From assembly GCA_020442165.1 (NCBI GenBank), contig JAGRKV010000066.1:55213-119212 (forward strand): a DNA stretch of 64,000 bases, read 5' to 3'. Source of the DNA: Hyphomicrobiaceae bacterium. GTDB lineage: Bacteria > Pseudomonadota > Alphaproteobacteria > Rhizobiales > Hyphomicrobiaceae. The notes below the pieces were generated by a model. It was not told where the DNA came from and searched no databases. It saw nothing but the letters and a program-made list of their open reading frames with translations. The position numbers and the translations under genes are program-made. Below, piece by piece: positions 17,202-27,251 of the stretch; within the stretch, counting starts at the first letter, position 1, and every line of letters starts with the position of its first letter.

Positions 17202-17577
17202 CTGGCTGATGCCGGTCTTCCTTCGCTGGCGCTAACTCTTGCGCCAAGGTCTCCCCCCGCCGATGAGCACGGCACGGCGCGATCTGGTCCTCATCACGGT
17301 AGGACAGAACGCAACGAACCTCGCCCAGCCGGACCATGGGTTCATTCGACTTGAGGCAGCGCCCCTCTGTCAATGGGTTGAACGCACCAAGCGTCGCCCC
17401 AGTTCGCCCCCTGCCGCATTTGATTTTCATCGGTCCGGTAACGTCGAGAGGCATCCGAGCGCAAACACTCAGCCCAAGGCGGCACGCTAAGGCCGCGACT
17501 GCGGCCCGGCGCCTTGCGCCGCCCCCGCAGAGCAGTCCGAGCGATGGCCAGGGATGCTGCGTGAGCGACGAAATCTG
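17202..17577. other. Intergenic region between hspQ and malyl-CoA lyase
   Basis: No gene supported. It should contain the hspQ promoter and ends in the inverted repeat just after the malyl-CoA lyase gene. Confidence 0.35.
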
Positions 17578-17607
17578 GATCGTTTCAACGGTAAGTCTGA
17601 AACGATC
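17578..17607. repeat. Perfect 10-bp inverted repeat at malyl-CoA lyase 3' end
   Basis: GATCGTTTCA and TGAAACGATC flank a ten-base spacer. The right arm touches the last base of the lyase stop codon. On the minus strand it would fold directly after the stop but lacks a T run. It may be a Rho-type or mRNA-stabilising hairpin, or a protein-binding dyad. Confidence 0.6.
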
Positions 17608-18662
17608 TAAAGACCGTAAGCGGCGGCCTTCTCGGGGTCCTTGGAGGCGACGAGCTTCGCCAGGTCGACAATCACCTTGGCTTGCTTCCAGGTGGCGTCA
17701 TCCTGCATCTTGCCGTCAATCATGACTGCACCCGTGCCATCCGGCATGGCATCCAGAATGCGCTTGGCAAACGCCACTTCCTTCTCGTCAGGCGAGAAGA
17801 CGCGCTTGGCGATGTCGATCTGGGTCGGATGCAGCGACCAGGCACCAAGACAGCCCTGCAGGAAGGCATTGCGGAACTGGCTTTCGCATGCCGCAAGGTC
17901 GGCGAAATCACCAAATGGCCCATAGAAGGGCTTCAGACCGTAGGAGAGACAGGCATCGACCATCTTGCCGACGGTGTAGTGCCACAAGTCCTGCTGGTAG
18001 GCGGCTCGCGGCGCATTGGCATCGCTGCCCGGATCGGCAAGCACTGCATAGTCGGGATGACCGCCGCCGACCCGTGTCGTCTTCATTCCGCGCGAGGCGG
18101 CAAGGTCAGCAGGACCAAGGCTCATGCCGTGCATGCGCGGTGAGGCAGCGGCGATGGCTTCCACGTTCTTGACGCCCTCCGCTGTCTCCAGGATGGCGTG
18201 GATCAGGATCGGCTTGTCGATCTTGTGCTTGGCTTCCAGCTGCGCCAGCAACTGGTCGAGATAGTGGATGTCCCATGGCCCTTCCACCTTGGGCAGCATG
18301 ATGACGTCGAGCTTGTTACCCGCCGCCGGAACGACTTCGAGAATGTCATCGAGGCCCCATGGGCTGTTGAGGCAATTGATGCGCGTCCAAAGCCCGGTCT
18401 GTCCGTAGTCGTATTCCCGCGCCATCTTGATGAAGCCCTGGCGCGCTGCCTCCTTGTCACCAGCCGGAATGGCGTCTTCCAGATTACCCAGGATCACATC
18501 CACCTTGGCGATCATGTCGCCGAGCTTGGCGAGGATCTTCGCGTTGTGCGGCGGCACGAAGTGGATCATGCGTTCCAGCCGAACAGGCAGCGCGCGGTAG
18601 GGCTCGGGAGCACCAATGGCGAGAGGTGCGAAATGGCGGGCAGGCGTGCGGGTGGCGGTCAT
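17607..18662 (-). CDS. L-malyl-CoA / beta-methylmalyl-CoA lyase
   Basis: Cleaves malyl-CoA to glyoxylate and acetyl-CoA, or beta-methylmalyl-CoA to glyoxylate and propionyl-CoA, in the serine cycle or ethylmalonyl-CoA pathway. The 351-residue product belongs to the CitE/HpcH aldolase superfamily. Visible motifs are the CoA/Mg-site strands [18 protein letters not shown] (ETAEG with the metal-binding Glu), [14 protein letters not shown] (metal Asp), and [12 protein letters not shown]. Upstream frame continues to 19172 but is non-coding in character; ATG 18662 starts [11 protein letters not shown]. Slightly longer than the roughly 320-residue relatives because of both ends. No other serine-cycle genes are nearby, so the pathway cannot be decided here. 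Confidence 0.92.
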   Translation of the reverse strand: MTATRTPARHFAPLAIGAPEPYRALPVRLERMIHFVPPHNAKILAKLGDMIAKVDVILGNLEDAIPAGDKEAARQGFIKMAREYDYGQTGLWTRINCLNSPWGLDDILEVVPAAGNKLDVIMLPKVEGPWDIHYLDQLLAQLEAKHKIDKPILIHAILETAEGVKNVEAIAAASPRMHGMSLGPADLAASRGMKTTRVGGGHPDYAVLADPGSDANAPRAAYQQDLWHYTVGKMVDACLSYGLKPFYGPFGDFADLAACESQFRNAFLQGCLGAWSLHPTQIDIAKRVFSPDEKEVAFAKRILDAMPDGTGAVMIDGKMQDDATWKQAKVIVDLAKLVASKDPEKAAAYGL

Positions 18663-18774
18663 GTGGCTGGCGCGTCCTCGATTTATCCGCGGAATTGGGC
18701 TGGATGTTGCGCCGCAATCTAGTGGCCGCCACGCGGCTGTCAACGCGCGGTGGAGCCGAAAGCCGTCTGACACC

Positions 18775-18818
18775 AAAAAAGCAGAAGCGCCCGGACGAGG
18801 GACTTGTCCGGACGCTTC
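18775..18818 (-). terminator. Rho-independent terminator after CHAP-like gene
   Basis: On the minus strand a thirteen-pair stem (GAAGCGTCCGGAC with GTCCGGGCGCTTC, one T-G pair) closes a nine-base loop and is followed after two bases by six T residues. It lies 44 bases beyond the stop codon at 18862. Confidence 0.88.
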
Positions 18819-18861
18819 GTGGGTAGGCTGCCGGGGGGTGACAGCCTGAGGGTTCTGGAGC

Positions 18862-19413
18862 CTACATGCGAATGACGGCACCGGAGATCGAACGCGGCCG
18901 GGTGCGGACTGCACCGCCATCGTTGCCAGACTGCACGAGCCAGCGGCCATCGGAGGTCTGACCCACGATCTGGCCGACGTGGTGACGCCACACCACAACA
19001 GCACCAACCTGAGGCGAGGCCGCGCTGCCGTAGTTGCGCCAGTTCCAGGCGACGTTATAGGCCGGGCCGCCACCGCGCTGGGTGCGCATCCACCAGCCGC
19101 ACCATTTCGAGGGCCGGGGACCAACGCCAGAGTAGGACTCCGAAGAGCCCGACGAGTAGTTGGAATAACCAAGCGACATGCGCTCGTCCTCGCGGTAGCG
19201 CCGGCGCGCTACCTTGCGGCGCGACGAGTGCTTGCGCGGGCGATATTCGATGCCGGCGTAGTTGCCGTCATCCGATGAGTCCTCGTTGTAGGAGTCGCTG
19301 TAGGAGTAGTCGCTGCTGTGGTGCCGCTTCTTGCGCGGCCGGGCATCAGCGTCCGTAATCAAGACGGGCAGTATCAGCATTGCGACCAGTGCCGCCAGGA
19401 TACGCTTGATCAT
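18862..19413 (-). CDS. Secreted CHAP-like Cys/His protein
   Basis: A 183-residue protein with a signal peptide (about residues 1-24, ending ADA), then a Ser/Tyr/Asp and basic low-complexity stretch to about residue 95. The C-terminal domain of about 85 residues contains [10 protein letters not shown] (Cys105), [15 protein letters not shown] (His144/145) and VQSGNDGG. This Cys...His...Asn/Asp order is that of CHAP/NlpC-type cysteine amidases, usually murein hydrolases, and the family is frequent in Hyphomicrobiales. Activity is inferred. ATG 19413 is the start. A strong terminator follows. Confidence 0.75.
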   Translation of the reverse strand: MIKRILAALVAMLILPVLITDADARPRKKRHHSSDYSYSDSYNEDSSDDGNYAGIEYRPRKHSSRRKVARRRYREDERMSLGYSNYSSGSSESYSGVGPRPSKWCGWWMRTQRGGGPAYNVAWNWRNYGSAASPQVGAVVVWRHHVGQIVGQTSDGRWLVQSGNDGGAVRTRPRSISGAVIRM

Positions 19414-19904
19414 GTCATCTTCCCCTGTACGTTTTTTTGAACAGGAGGCCCATGCAACAAGAGTTGGTCGCAGTTCAAGCTGTGCTTGAGGTTATGCGAC
19501 AAAACGCCAAGGATTTTCGTGAGATAGCCGAAACAGTTCGCAACAATTGTGACGCAAGTAAACGACGTTAAATAAGCCTCGGAGACCTCCTGGACTACAC
19601 CCCAGAGACTTGAAATTCCCCACATTCTCCACCTGCCGGCGAAGCCGCCCGGACGGCTGGACGTTAACCATCCTGCGACAAACCGGCTGCGGCATGTCTA
19701 TCCAGGTACTTTCGTCTATTTCCGCTGGCCGCGAGACGGTGGCTCCACCTTGGCGGTATCGCGCCGGAGGGTAGACGCCGCCGCCCCCAGCGACGACCCT
19801 CGGCGACCATCCAATGATGGCAGCCTGCGCGTTGCCGCGCTTGACTTGCGCCGGTCCATGTTGCCTAAAGCGCCGCAAACATAAGGCCAGGAGGAACAGA
19901 TAGC
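19414..19904. other. Divergent intergenic region upstream of fabD
   Basis: About 490 bases between the CHAP-like gene and fabD with no supported gene. It includes the AGGAGG ribosome-binding site of fabD at about 19890. No promoter pair could be assigned with confidence. Confidence 0.35.
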
Positions 19905-20849
19905 ATGAGCGTCGCATTCGTATTTCCAGGCCAGGGCAGTCAGGACGTCGGCATGGGCAAGGCGCTGGCCGACAACTTCGCTGCTGCCCGTGAGGTCTTC
20001 GACGAGGTCGACGATGCGCTGGGCGAAAAGCTTTCCGCCATCATGTGGGAAGGCCCCAAGGAAACGCTGACGCTGACGGCCAATGCGCAGCCCGCGCTGA
20101 TGGCCGTTTCCATGGCGGTGATGCGCGTTCTCGAAATGGAAAAGGGCTTCAGGCTGGTCGACAAGGTCAAGTTCGTAGCGGGTCATTCGCTTGGCGAATA
20201 CTCAGCCCTGGCAGCTGCCGGAGCGTTTTCGCTGGCGGATGCCGCGCGCCTTCTGCGCCTGCGTGGAGAGGCGATGCAGAAGGCAGTGCCGGTGGGCGAG
20301 GGGGCCATGGCCGCATTGCTCGGCGTCGGTCTCGATGTTGCCCAGAAGGTCGCCGAGGCCGCCGCTCAGGGCGATGTCTGCCAGATTGCCAATGACAACG
20401 ATCCCTCGCAGGTCGTCCTGTCCGGCCATAAGCGCGCCATCGACCGCGTCGCCGAAGTGGGCAAGCCCCTGGGCGTGCGCCGCGCCATGCCACTTCCTGT
20501 TTCAGCGCCGTTTCATTGCGCGTTGATGCAGCCTGCAGCCGACGCAATGGCCGAAGCGCTGTCGAAGGTCGAGATCAGGGCCCCGAAAGTTGCGGTCGTG
20601 TCGAATGTCCTGGCACGCGCCATCTCCGACCCCGATGAAATCCGCGACCGGCTCATTGAGCAGGTGACAGGCACCGTCCGCTGGCGAGAGAGCGTGCTCT
20701 ATATGGCGAGCAACGGAATCAACGAGGTCTACGAGATCGGCGCCGGCAAGGTATTGGCTGGCCTCGTCGGTCGTATCGAAAAGAGCATCAAGACGGCGTC
20801 GATCGGCACCCCCGACGATATTGCCGCCCAGGCAGAACTGTTTGCCTGA
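19905..20849 (+). CDS. fabD: Malonyl-CoA:ACP transacylase
   Basis: Loads malonyl groups from CoA onto acyl carrier protein for type II fatty acid synthesis. The 314-residue product has FPGQGSQDVGMG at the start, the nucleophile in GHSLGEYSAL (Ser95), the malonate-binding arginine region RLRGEAMQ, and VSAPFHCALM with the catalytic histidine. ATG 19905 has a clear AGGAGG ten bases upstream. It leads a conserved run fabD-fabG-acpP-fabF-mltG-yicC-gmk on the plus strand. Confidence 0.98.
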   Translation: MSVAFVFPGQGSQDVGMGKALADNFAAAREVFDEVDDALGEKLSAIMWEGPKETLTLTANAQPALMAVSMAVMRVLEMEKGFRLVDKVKFVAGHSLGEYSALAAAGAFSLADAARLLRLRGEAMQKAVPVGEGAMAALLGVGLDVAQKVAEAAAQGDVCQIANDNDPSQVVLSGHKRAIDRVAEVGKPLGVRRAMPLPVSAPFHCALMQPAADAMAEALSKVEIRAPKVAVVSNVLARAISDPDEIRDRLIEQVTGTVRWRESVLYMASNGINEVYEIGAGKVLAGLVGRIEKSIKTASIGTPDDIAAQAELFA

Positions 20850-20921
20850 CGCCGACAACACCGGAAAATCGCTAATGCCGCGCGCTCCTCTAGTGCGCCA
20901 ATTCCAAAAGGGACCTGAACC

Positions 20922-21668
20922 ATGTTCGATCTGACAGGCAAAACGGCGCTCGTGACCGGCGCCACGGGCGGCATTGGCGAAGCGATCGCCCGTACCTTCC
21001 ACAAGGCAGGCGCCACCGTGGCGCTCTCAGGCCGCAAGGTCGAAAAGCTGGAAGCGCTGAAATCCGAACTTGGTGAACGCGCTGTCGTCGTGCCCTGCGA
21101 TCTGGCAGACCGATCAGCGGTCGGAAAACTGATCGACGAAGCCGTCAAGGCGCTGGGCGGCCGTCTCGATATTCTCGTCAACAACGCCGGGCTCACCAAG
21201 GACAACCTGTTCATGGTGATGAAGGACGACCAGTGGGACGACGTCATAGCCGTCAATCTGACCTCCACGTTCATGCTCTGCCGCGCCGGCGCGCGTCACA
21301 TGATGCGTAACCGGAGCGGTTTCGGCCGCATCGTCAATATTGCTTCTATTTCAGGTGTTTTCGGCAATCCCGGGCAGGGCAACTATGCGGCGTCCAAGGC
21401 CGGCATGATCGGCATGACGAAATCCTTGGCGCGCGAGGTTGCCTCACGCGGCATCACTGCGAACTGCATCGCTCCAGGGTTTATCCAGACAGCGATGACC
21501 GACGTGCTCGACGAGAAGCTGACGAGCGAAATCAAAAAGAACATTCCCACAGCGACATTCGGCGTGCCCGAAGACATTGCCACCGCGGCCCTATATCTTG
21601 CCAGCGAGGAGGCCCGTTACGTCACTGGCCAGACGCTGCACGTCAACGGCGGCATGGCGATGATCTAA
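20922..21668 (+). CDS. fabG: 3-oxoacyl-ACP reductase
   Basis: NADPH-dependent reduction of 3-ketoacyl-ACP. It is a 248-residue short-chain dehydrogenase with the nucleotide loop TGATGGIGEA, NNAG, and the Ser-Tyr-Lys triad in ISGVFGNPGQGNYAASKAG. The C-terminus GQTLHVNGGMAMI is typical of FabG proper and distinguishes it from other SDRs. It starts 72 bases after fabD with AAAGGGA before ATG 20922. Confidence 0.97.
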   Translation: MFDLTGKTALVTGATGGIGEAIARTFHKAGATVALSGRKVEKLEALKSELGERAVVVPCDLADRSAVGKLIDEAVKALGGRLDILVNNAGLTKDNLFMVMKDDQWDDVIAVNLTSTFMLCRAGARHMMRNRSGFGRIVNIASISGVFGNPGQGNYAASKAGMIGMTKSLAREVASRGITANCIAPGFIQTAMTDVLDEKLTSEIKKNIPTATFGVPEDIATAALYLASEEARYVTGQTLHVNGGMAMI

Positions 21669-22006
21669 GACCTTTTCCTAAGGTGCCGGCAATGAAAGGC
21701 CGTCGCCCGAGAAATCTGCTGGTCAGACCGGGAAATTGGGAGCTGCGGCATACCATCCCGGCGCTGGTCAAGGGCCAGGAAGTGTGTTAACGAGCGCTCG
21801 GTTTTCGGCTGCGGAAACTGGGGAAAAGACCCAGCGACCAAGGGCTCAGCCGATGCCTCCGGCCCGGGACTCGTGTACCGGCAGACCATCGAACATTCGA
21901 TCCTGTCGGGAAGCGGACGCTGGGAAGAGACACCGGCACTGAACATGATCGGCTGGTACCGAGAAACAAGAACCTCTAGTGAGCTTGAAGGACGCGAGGG
22001 AAGACG
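21669..22006. other. Intergenic region between fabG and acpP
   Basis: A 338-base gap with no supported gene. acpP is usually expressed far above its neighbours, so an independent promoter here is likely, but none was identified by motif. Confidence 0.35.
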
Positions 22007-22249
22007 ATGAGCGATGTCGCTGAGCGCGTGAAGAAGATTGTTATTGAGCACTTGGGCGTTGAGGCTGAAAAGGTCTCTGAAAATGCCAGCTTCATCGACG
22101 ACCTGGGCGCTGACAGCTTGGATACTGTCGAGCTGGTCATGGCGTTCGAGGAAGAGTTCGGATGCGAGATCCCCGATGATGCCGCAGAACACATTCTGAC
22201 GGTTGGTGACGCGGTGAAGTTCCTCGAAAAGAACGCCACCGCTGCCTGA
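22007..22249 (+). CDS. acpP: Acyl carrier protein
   Basis: An 80-residue acidic four-helix carrier that holds growing acyl chains on phosphopantetheine. The attachment site is Ser37 in [13 protein letters not shown]. The sequence is complete and canonical, with [10 protein letters not shown] in helix III. GAGGGA precedes ATG 22007. Flanked by fabG and fabF as in most Proteobacteria. Confidence 0.98.
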   Translation: MSDVAERVKKIVIEHLGVEAEKVSENASFIDDLGADSLDTVELVMAFEEEFGCEIPDDAAEHILTVGDAVKFLEKNATAA

Positions 22250-22511
22250 TCGGAATATCGATCCAATCGGGTTCGGATCGGCGGCGCGCATTGCTGCAAT
22301 GGTGTCTCCGTTCCGGACCCGGCTCTCACGATCCGCACAAGCGGCCGCGTATCTCTTTTCGTTCGACGATCCGGCGACAAGCCGTAGCTCTTGATGCGAG
22401 CCCGCATGGCGACATCGCGGGAGCCTAGCGCGCCGCACCGGTGAGGCATGCGCTGCCCGCCGGTTTCCGGTCAAAGTTTCAGAGCTGCATTTTCACGCCC
22501 GAGGTCGAAGC

Positions 22512-23774
22512 ATGCGCCGTGTTGTCGTCACTGGTCTGGGTCTCGTTACGCCGCTGGGCTGCGGTGTCGAAGCCTCATGGAAGCGTCTCCTTGCCGGCGA
22601 GAATGGCGCCCGTCGCATCGAAGAATTCGATGCGTCCGATTTGTCATGCCAGATCGCCAATTTCGTCCCGCGCGGGCCAACCGCCGACGGTCTGTTCAAT
22701 GCAGATGATTGGATGGAACCAAAGGAACAGCGCAAGGTTGATCCCTACATCATCTATGCGATGGCAGCCGCCGAACAGGCGATCGCGGATTCTGGCTTCA
22801 AGGCCGACACCAGGGAAAAGCAGGAATCGACGGGCGTCCTGATCGGCTCTGGCATCGGCGGCCTTTCTGGCATTGCCGATACGTCGCTGCTGCTCAAGGA
22901 AAAAGGGCCGCGCCGCGTCTCTCCGTTCTTCATCCCAGGGCGCCTCATCAATCTGGCCGCCGGCTACGTTTCCATTCGCCACGGTCTGAAGGGCCCCAAC
23001 CATGCTGTCGTTACGGCCTGCGCGACAGGCACGCATGCAATCGGTGATGCTGCGCGGCTGGTCGGGCTGGGCGATGCCGACGTGATGGTTGCGGGCGGCA
23101 CGGAAAGCCCGATCTGCCGCATTGGCATGGCCGGCTTCATCGCTTGCCGCGCGCTGTCGACAAACTTCAACGATACGCCCAAGAAGGCTTCCCGCCCTTA
23201 CGACAAGGACCGCGACGGCTTCGTGATGGGCGAGGGCGCTGGCGTCGTCGTGCTTGAGGAACTGGAGCATGCCAAGGCGCGCGGCGCGAAGATCTATGCC
23301 GAGGTCATCGGCTACGGCATGTCGGGCGATGCCTACCATATCACCGCCCCGGAAGAGACCGGAGATGGTGCTTTCCGCTGCATGCGCGCCGCTCTCAAGA
23401 ACGCTGGCGTATCGACCAGCGAAATCGATTACGTCAATGCGCACGGAACTTCGACACCGATGGGCGACGAGATCGAGCTGGGAGCTGTCGAACGGCTTTT
23501 CGGCAATGCCGCGGGCAAGCTGGCAATGTCGTCAACCAAGTCGGCGATCGGGCATTTGCTGGGTGCAGCTGGTGCGGTGGAGGCAATCTTCTCCATCCTG
23601 GCGATGCGCGACAACATCTGCCCGCCAACGCTCAATCTCGACAATCCCTCGGTCGAAACATCGATTGATCTCATTCCCCACACGGCCAAGCCCCGTGAGA
23701 TCAACACCGTTTTGTCCAATTCGTTTGGTTTCGGCGGCACCAATGCGTCGATTGTGATGCGCCGGGTGGCATAG
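22512..23774 (+). CDS. fabF: 3-oxoacyl-ACP synthase II
   Basis: Condensing enzyme that elongates acyl-ACP with malonyl-ACP. The 420 residues carry the Cys-His-His set: Cys170 in VTACATGTHA, NAHGTSTPMGDEIE and KSAIGHLLGAAG. The N-terminal RRVVVTGLGLVTPLG and C-terminal NSFGFGGTNASIV are canonical. ATG 22512 follows GAGG. There are 262 bases between acpP and fabF, with no gene seen. Confidence 0.98.
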   Translation: MRRVVVTGLGLVTPLGCGVEASWKRLLAGENGARRIEEFDASDLSCQIANFVPRGPTADGLFNADDWMEPKEQRKVDPYIIYAMAAAEQAIADSGFKADTREKQESTGVLIGSGIGGLSGIADTSLLLKEKGPRRVSPFFIPGRLINLAAGYVSIRHGLKGPNHAVVTACATGTHAIGDAARLVGLGDADVMVAGGTESPICRIGMAGFIACRALSTNFNDTPKKASRPYDKDRDGFVMGEGAGVVVLEELEHAKARGAKIYAEVIGYGMSGDAYHITAPEETGDGAFRCMRAALKNAGVSTSEIDYVNAHGTSTPMGDEIELGAVERLFGNAAGKLAMSSTKSAIGHLLGAAGAVEAIFSILAMRDNICPPTLNLDNPSVETSIDLIPHTAKPREINTVLSNSFGFGGTNASIVMRRVA

Positions 23775-23975
23775 GCGTAGTTGTTGCCAAGGCGGCTTCG
23801 TTACGCGGTTTCGCCATATTTTGGCGATTCCCTGATCGGCGCCGCCAACCGCGCCAGATGCGCTCGGTTCGCCCATATCGCAGAGCGCCAGCAGGCTGGC
23901 GCCGAATTGCTGGGGCAAGTGGGAACTGCTTTAACGCCCGGATCAATCCGGGGCCAGACGGGACAATAGCCGGGC

Positions 23976-25394
23976 ATGAGCAAGAGGCAGTCCAACGGTG
24001 GCATCGACCGGGATGGGACGGTCGAAACCAGCAGAACCCGTCCCAGGAGCCCGTCTGAAGCAATTGAGCCGGCGCGCGCTCCAGTCCGTCCGCGCAAAAG
24101 CGCCAAGCGCCAGCGCACCAGAAAAGCTTCAGGTTTTGCACGTTTCGTCAGCGGGATCATGACGCTGGCGCTGGCTGTCATGGTCGCCGTTGCTGGTCTC
24201 ACACTTTGGTTCACGCACGAATTCGAAAAGCCAGGTCCGCTCACCGTCTCCCGCACAGTCGGCGTGCCGCGCGGCGAAGGCCCCATCGAAATCGCGGCGC
24301 GGCTGGAACGCGAAGGCGTCATTTCCAATCGCTGGGCGTTCGTCGCCAGCCACTACGCGCGTGTCGCCATGAGCCGGGGCAAGCCTCAGCACCTGAAGGC
24401 TGGCGAATACGAATTCAAGAAGGGTGCGAGCCTGGCTGCCGTCCACGCCACGCTGGTCGAAGGCAAGTCGATCCTGTCGAAGCTGACGTTGCCCGAAGGG
24501 CTGACCTCCGCCCAGATTGTGGAGCGCTTGCAGGCCGACGAAAATCTCGATGGGGAGATCGCCGAAATTCCGCCGGAGGGCAGCCTGCTGCCTGACACCT
24601 ATCGCTTTTCCAAGGGTATGAGCCGGCAGGAACTGGTTGATCGCATGCGCGCAGAACAGCAGCGCTTTCTCGCCAGCATGTGGGAGAAGCGCCAAGCCGA
24701 TCTGCCGATCAGTTCGCCCGAGCAGGCGCTGGTCCTGGCTTCGATCGTGGAGAAGGAAACAGGCCGCGCCGACGAACGCGACCGGGTAGCGGCAGTGTTC
24801 GTCAACCGGCTGAAGAAGAACATGCGTCTGCAGTCCGATCCCACCATCATCTATGGTCTGGTGGGCGGCAAGGGCTCGCTTGGCCGGCCCATCACCCGCG
24901 CCGACATCGACGGCAAGACACCATACAATACGTATCAGATCAATGGCCTGCCTCCGACGCCGATATGCAACCCTGGACGTTCCGCGATCGAGGCGACACT
25001 CAATCCCGCAGCGACGTCGGACCTATACTTCGTGGCCGACGGCTCTGGTGGGCACGCCTTCTCGCAAAACCTGAAGGAACACAACGCCGCCGTCGCCAAC
25101 TGGCGCAAGATCGAGAAACAGGCGCGCGAGGAAGAGAAAGAGGCCGGACCAGCAGCCCCCGATTCAGCTCCAATCCCGACGACCGGAGCGCAGACGCGTG
25201 CTGTATCAATTCCAGCGCCGCCGCCAGCTGGCAGTGACACCTTGGATAAGGCTGCCAAACCCCAGCTGCCAACCGTTACGACGCTCAACGCCGGCAACGG
25301 CGCCAGTACCGCAGCAAAGGCTGCAACGGCTGCGGCTGCCGAAGCGGCTGCCCCCGATGCGCCACCGCTACCCCAGCGCAAGCCAAAACGCTAA
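23976..25394 (+). CDS. mltG: Endolytic murein transglycosylase
   Basis: Inner-membrane lytic transglycosylase of the YceG family, thought to cut nascent glycan strands and set their length. The 472 residues show a basic cytoplasmic N-terminus, one transmembrane helix (about residues 52-73), a LysM-like subdomain and the YceG domain. The domain has LVLASIVEKETGRADE, which contains the catalytic Glu, then RLQSDPTIIYG and NTYQINGLPPTPICNPG. After about residue 375 comes a 95-residue Ala/Pro/Thr-rich tail, probably disordered and unlike the compact end of E. coli MltG. It lies in the usual alphaproteobacterial position after fabF. Confidence 0.93.
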   Translation: MSKRQSNGGIDRDGTVETSRTRPRSPSEAIEPARAPVRPRKSAKRQRTRKASGFARFVSGIMTLALAVMVAVAGLTLWFTHEFEKPGPLTVSRTVGVPRGEGPIEIAARLEREGVISNRWAFVASHYARVAMSRGKPQHLKAGEYEFKKGASLAAVHATLVEGKSILSKLTLPEGLTSAQIVERLQADENLDGEIAEIPPEGSLLPDTYRFSKGMSRQELVDRMRAEQQRFLASMWEKRQADLPISSPEQALVLASIVEKETGRADERDRVAAVFVNRLKKNMRLQSDPTIIYGLVGGKGSLGRPITRADIDGKTPYNTYQINGLPPTPICNPGRSAIEATLNPAATSDLYFVADGSGGHAFSQNLKEHNAAVANWRKIEKQAREEEKEAGPAAPDSAPIPTTGAQTRAVSIPAPPPAGSDTLDKAAKPQLPTVTTLNAGNGASTAAKAATAAAAEAAAPDAPPLPQRKPKR

Positions 25395-25646
25395 GCAGGT
25401 GAGGGGCACCGAGACCGCCGCCGGACGCCTTCCCTGACGCATGCCTTGTTGCCGGGCAGTCCAGCCAGTAATGTCCGAGCCGCGAGTTTCGGGATCGCGA
25501 TGTTGTCCTCCAGCAGCGCGCGATTTCGCGGTCATCACACGCGCGAGGACGGTATCAACCGGGGCTCGCTTCTTGCCACATCGGGCTGCCGCATGCGTAC
25601 TTCGTGCATCGTCAAGCAGCCCTCCCACCCGGGTGAACGAATAGCC

Positions 25647-26534
25647 ATGAGCCTCAACAGCATGACCGGATTTGGCCGCGCCGACGGCTCACTGCATGGC
25701 GTCGCCTGGACTTGGGAAGCCCGCAGCGTCAACGGGCGAGGATTGGATACGCGCCTGCGTCTGCCGCCGGGTAGCGACGCGCTGGAACCGCGCGTGCGCG
25801 AGGCTGTCGCCAAACGCTTTGCCCGCGGCAGCCTTAACATCTCTCTCCAGGTGCAGCGCGAGACCGGCGGTGCCGAGATCCGCCTCAACGAAGTGGCGTT
25901 GGAGCAGGTATTGCGCGCCGCCGAGCACATTCAGCACCTGACAGGCTGTGAGCGCCCACGCGCCGAAGGGCTCTTGGGTCTCAAGGGCGTTTTGGAATCT
26001 GCCGAGCCGGTCGAGAGCGATGAGCAGTTGAAGGCGCGCCAAGATGCGATGCTGAAAACACTTGACCAGGCACTCGATGGCCTGGCCGAGGCCCGCGCAT
26101 CTGAAGGTGCGCGCCTGGCCGTGGCTCTCGAACAGCAGATCGCAGAGATTGCCCGCCTCGCAGAACAGGTCGAGGCGAGCCCCTCTCGCAGCGTAGAGGC
26201 CATTACGCAGCGCCTGGCCGAACAGGTGCACCGTCTCCTCGAAACCGGAGCAGGGCTCGATTCCGACCGGCTGCACCAGGAAGCCGTGTTGATTGCGACT
26301 CGCGCGGATGTGGAAGAGGAACTGCAGCGCCTGAAGGCCCACGTCGCCGCCGCGCGCGAACTGATGGCCGAGACCGGGCCTGTTGGCCGCAAGTTCGACT
26401 TCCTGACGCAGGAGTTCAATCGCGAGGCCAACACACTCTGCTCCAAGGCCAACGCCACCGATGTTACTCGCGCCGGTCTTGCGCTGAAGACTGTGATCGA
26501 TCAAATGCGCGAGCAGGTCCAAAACATCGAATGA
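25647..26534 (+). CDS. yicC: YicC family endoribonuclease-like protein
   Basis: A 295-residue cytoplasmic protein of the YicC/YloC family, members of which have been reported as endoribonucleases acting on small RNAs. It has the diagnostic start MSLNSMTGFGRA, then WEARSVNGRGLD, and the C-terminal half ends GRKFDFLTQEFNREANTLCSKA with ALKTVIDQMREQVQN. The frame is open from 25446, but homology begins at ATG 25647. gmk follows 51 bases later; the yicC-gmk pairing is widely conserved. Confidence 0.93.
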   Translation: MSLNSMTGFGRADGSLHGVAWTWEARSVNGRGLDTRLRLPPGSDALEPRVREAVAKRFARGSLNISLQVQRETGGAEIRLNEVALEQVLRAAEHIQHLTGCERPRAEGLLGLKGVLESAEPVESDEQLKARQDAMLKTLDQALDGLAEARASEGARLAVALEQQIAEIARLAEQVEASPSRSVEAITQRLAEQVHRLLETGAGLDSDRLHQEAVLIATRADVEEELQRLKAHVAAARELMAETGPVGRKFDFLTQEFNREANTLCSKANATDVTRAGLALKTVIDQMREQVQNIE

Positions 26535-26585
26535 AGATCGGCTGCCAGTACTCAGACAGGACTTCGGGCTAGGGAAGGGGTGGTA

Positions 26586-27227
26586 ATGACGGTGCAGGGG
26601 GTGAAACGGCGCGGGCTCATGTTGGTACTCTCTTCGCCGTCGGGAGCCGGCAAGACCACACTGGTCAAGCGGCTGCTGGGCGACGATCCAGATTCCTTTT
26701 TCATGTCGGTATCGCTCACCACGCGGACGCCGCGCCCCGGCGAAGTTGATGGTCGCGACTACAAGTTTGTCGAAAAGGCTCGCTTCGTGGCAATGCGCGA
26801 TAACGGTGAGCTGCTGGAATGGGCCGAAGTATTTGGAAACTTCTACGGCACCGAACGCCAGCAGGTGGAAAGCGCCGTCAAGCAAGGACACGACGTGCTG
26901 TTCGACATCGATTGGCAGGGCGCCCGCCAGCTCGCAGAATCGATGCCGCAGGATCTGGTGCGCGTCTTCGTGTTGCCGCCATCCGGCAAGGCACTGGCGG
27001 CGCGTCTGCACACCCGCAACGAGGACGCACCCGAAGTCGTTGCCAAGCGCATGGCGAAGGCAGCAGACGAAATCAGCCATTGGCCCGAATACGATTACGT
27101 TCTCATCAACGACGACATAGAGACGTGTTTTTCCGGCTTGAAGGCGATCATTGCGGCAGAACGCCTGCGCCGCGAGCGACAGGTTGGTCTGTCGGCTTTC
27201 GTGCGCGAGATCGAAAGCGAACTGTGA
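26586..27227 (+). CDS. gmk: Guanylate kinase
   Basis: Phosphorylates GMP to GDP. The 213-residue product has the P-loop SSPSGAGKTT (residues 16-25), the GMP-binding TRTPRPGEVDGRDY, and the DIDWQGARQ motif. A GTG at 26580 is in frame, but ATG 26586 sits five bases after GGGAAGGGG and is preferred. It ends the fab-mltG-yicC-gmk run and converges on rsmA with 24 bases between. Confidence 0.96.
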   Translation: MTVQGVKRRGLMLVLSSPSGAGKTTLVKRLLGDDPDSFFMSVSLTTRTPRPGEVDGRDYKFVEKARFVAMRDNGELLEWAEVFGNFYGTERQQVESAVKQGHDVLFDIDWQGARQLAESMPQDLVRVFVLPPSGKALAARLHTRNEDAPEVVAKRMAKAADEISHWPEYDYVLINDDIETCFSGLKAIIAAERLRRERQVGLSAFVREIESEL

Positions 27228-27251
27228 AGCGATGTTCGCGCGTTATCCCAG

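Noticed and set aside
25689..27080. Open frame of about 460 codons opposite yicC and gmk
   Set aside because: It spans two certain genes on the other strand, is rich in His, Gln and Arg as shadows usually are, and shows no domain.
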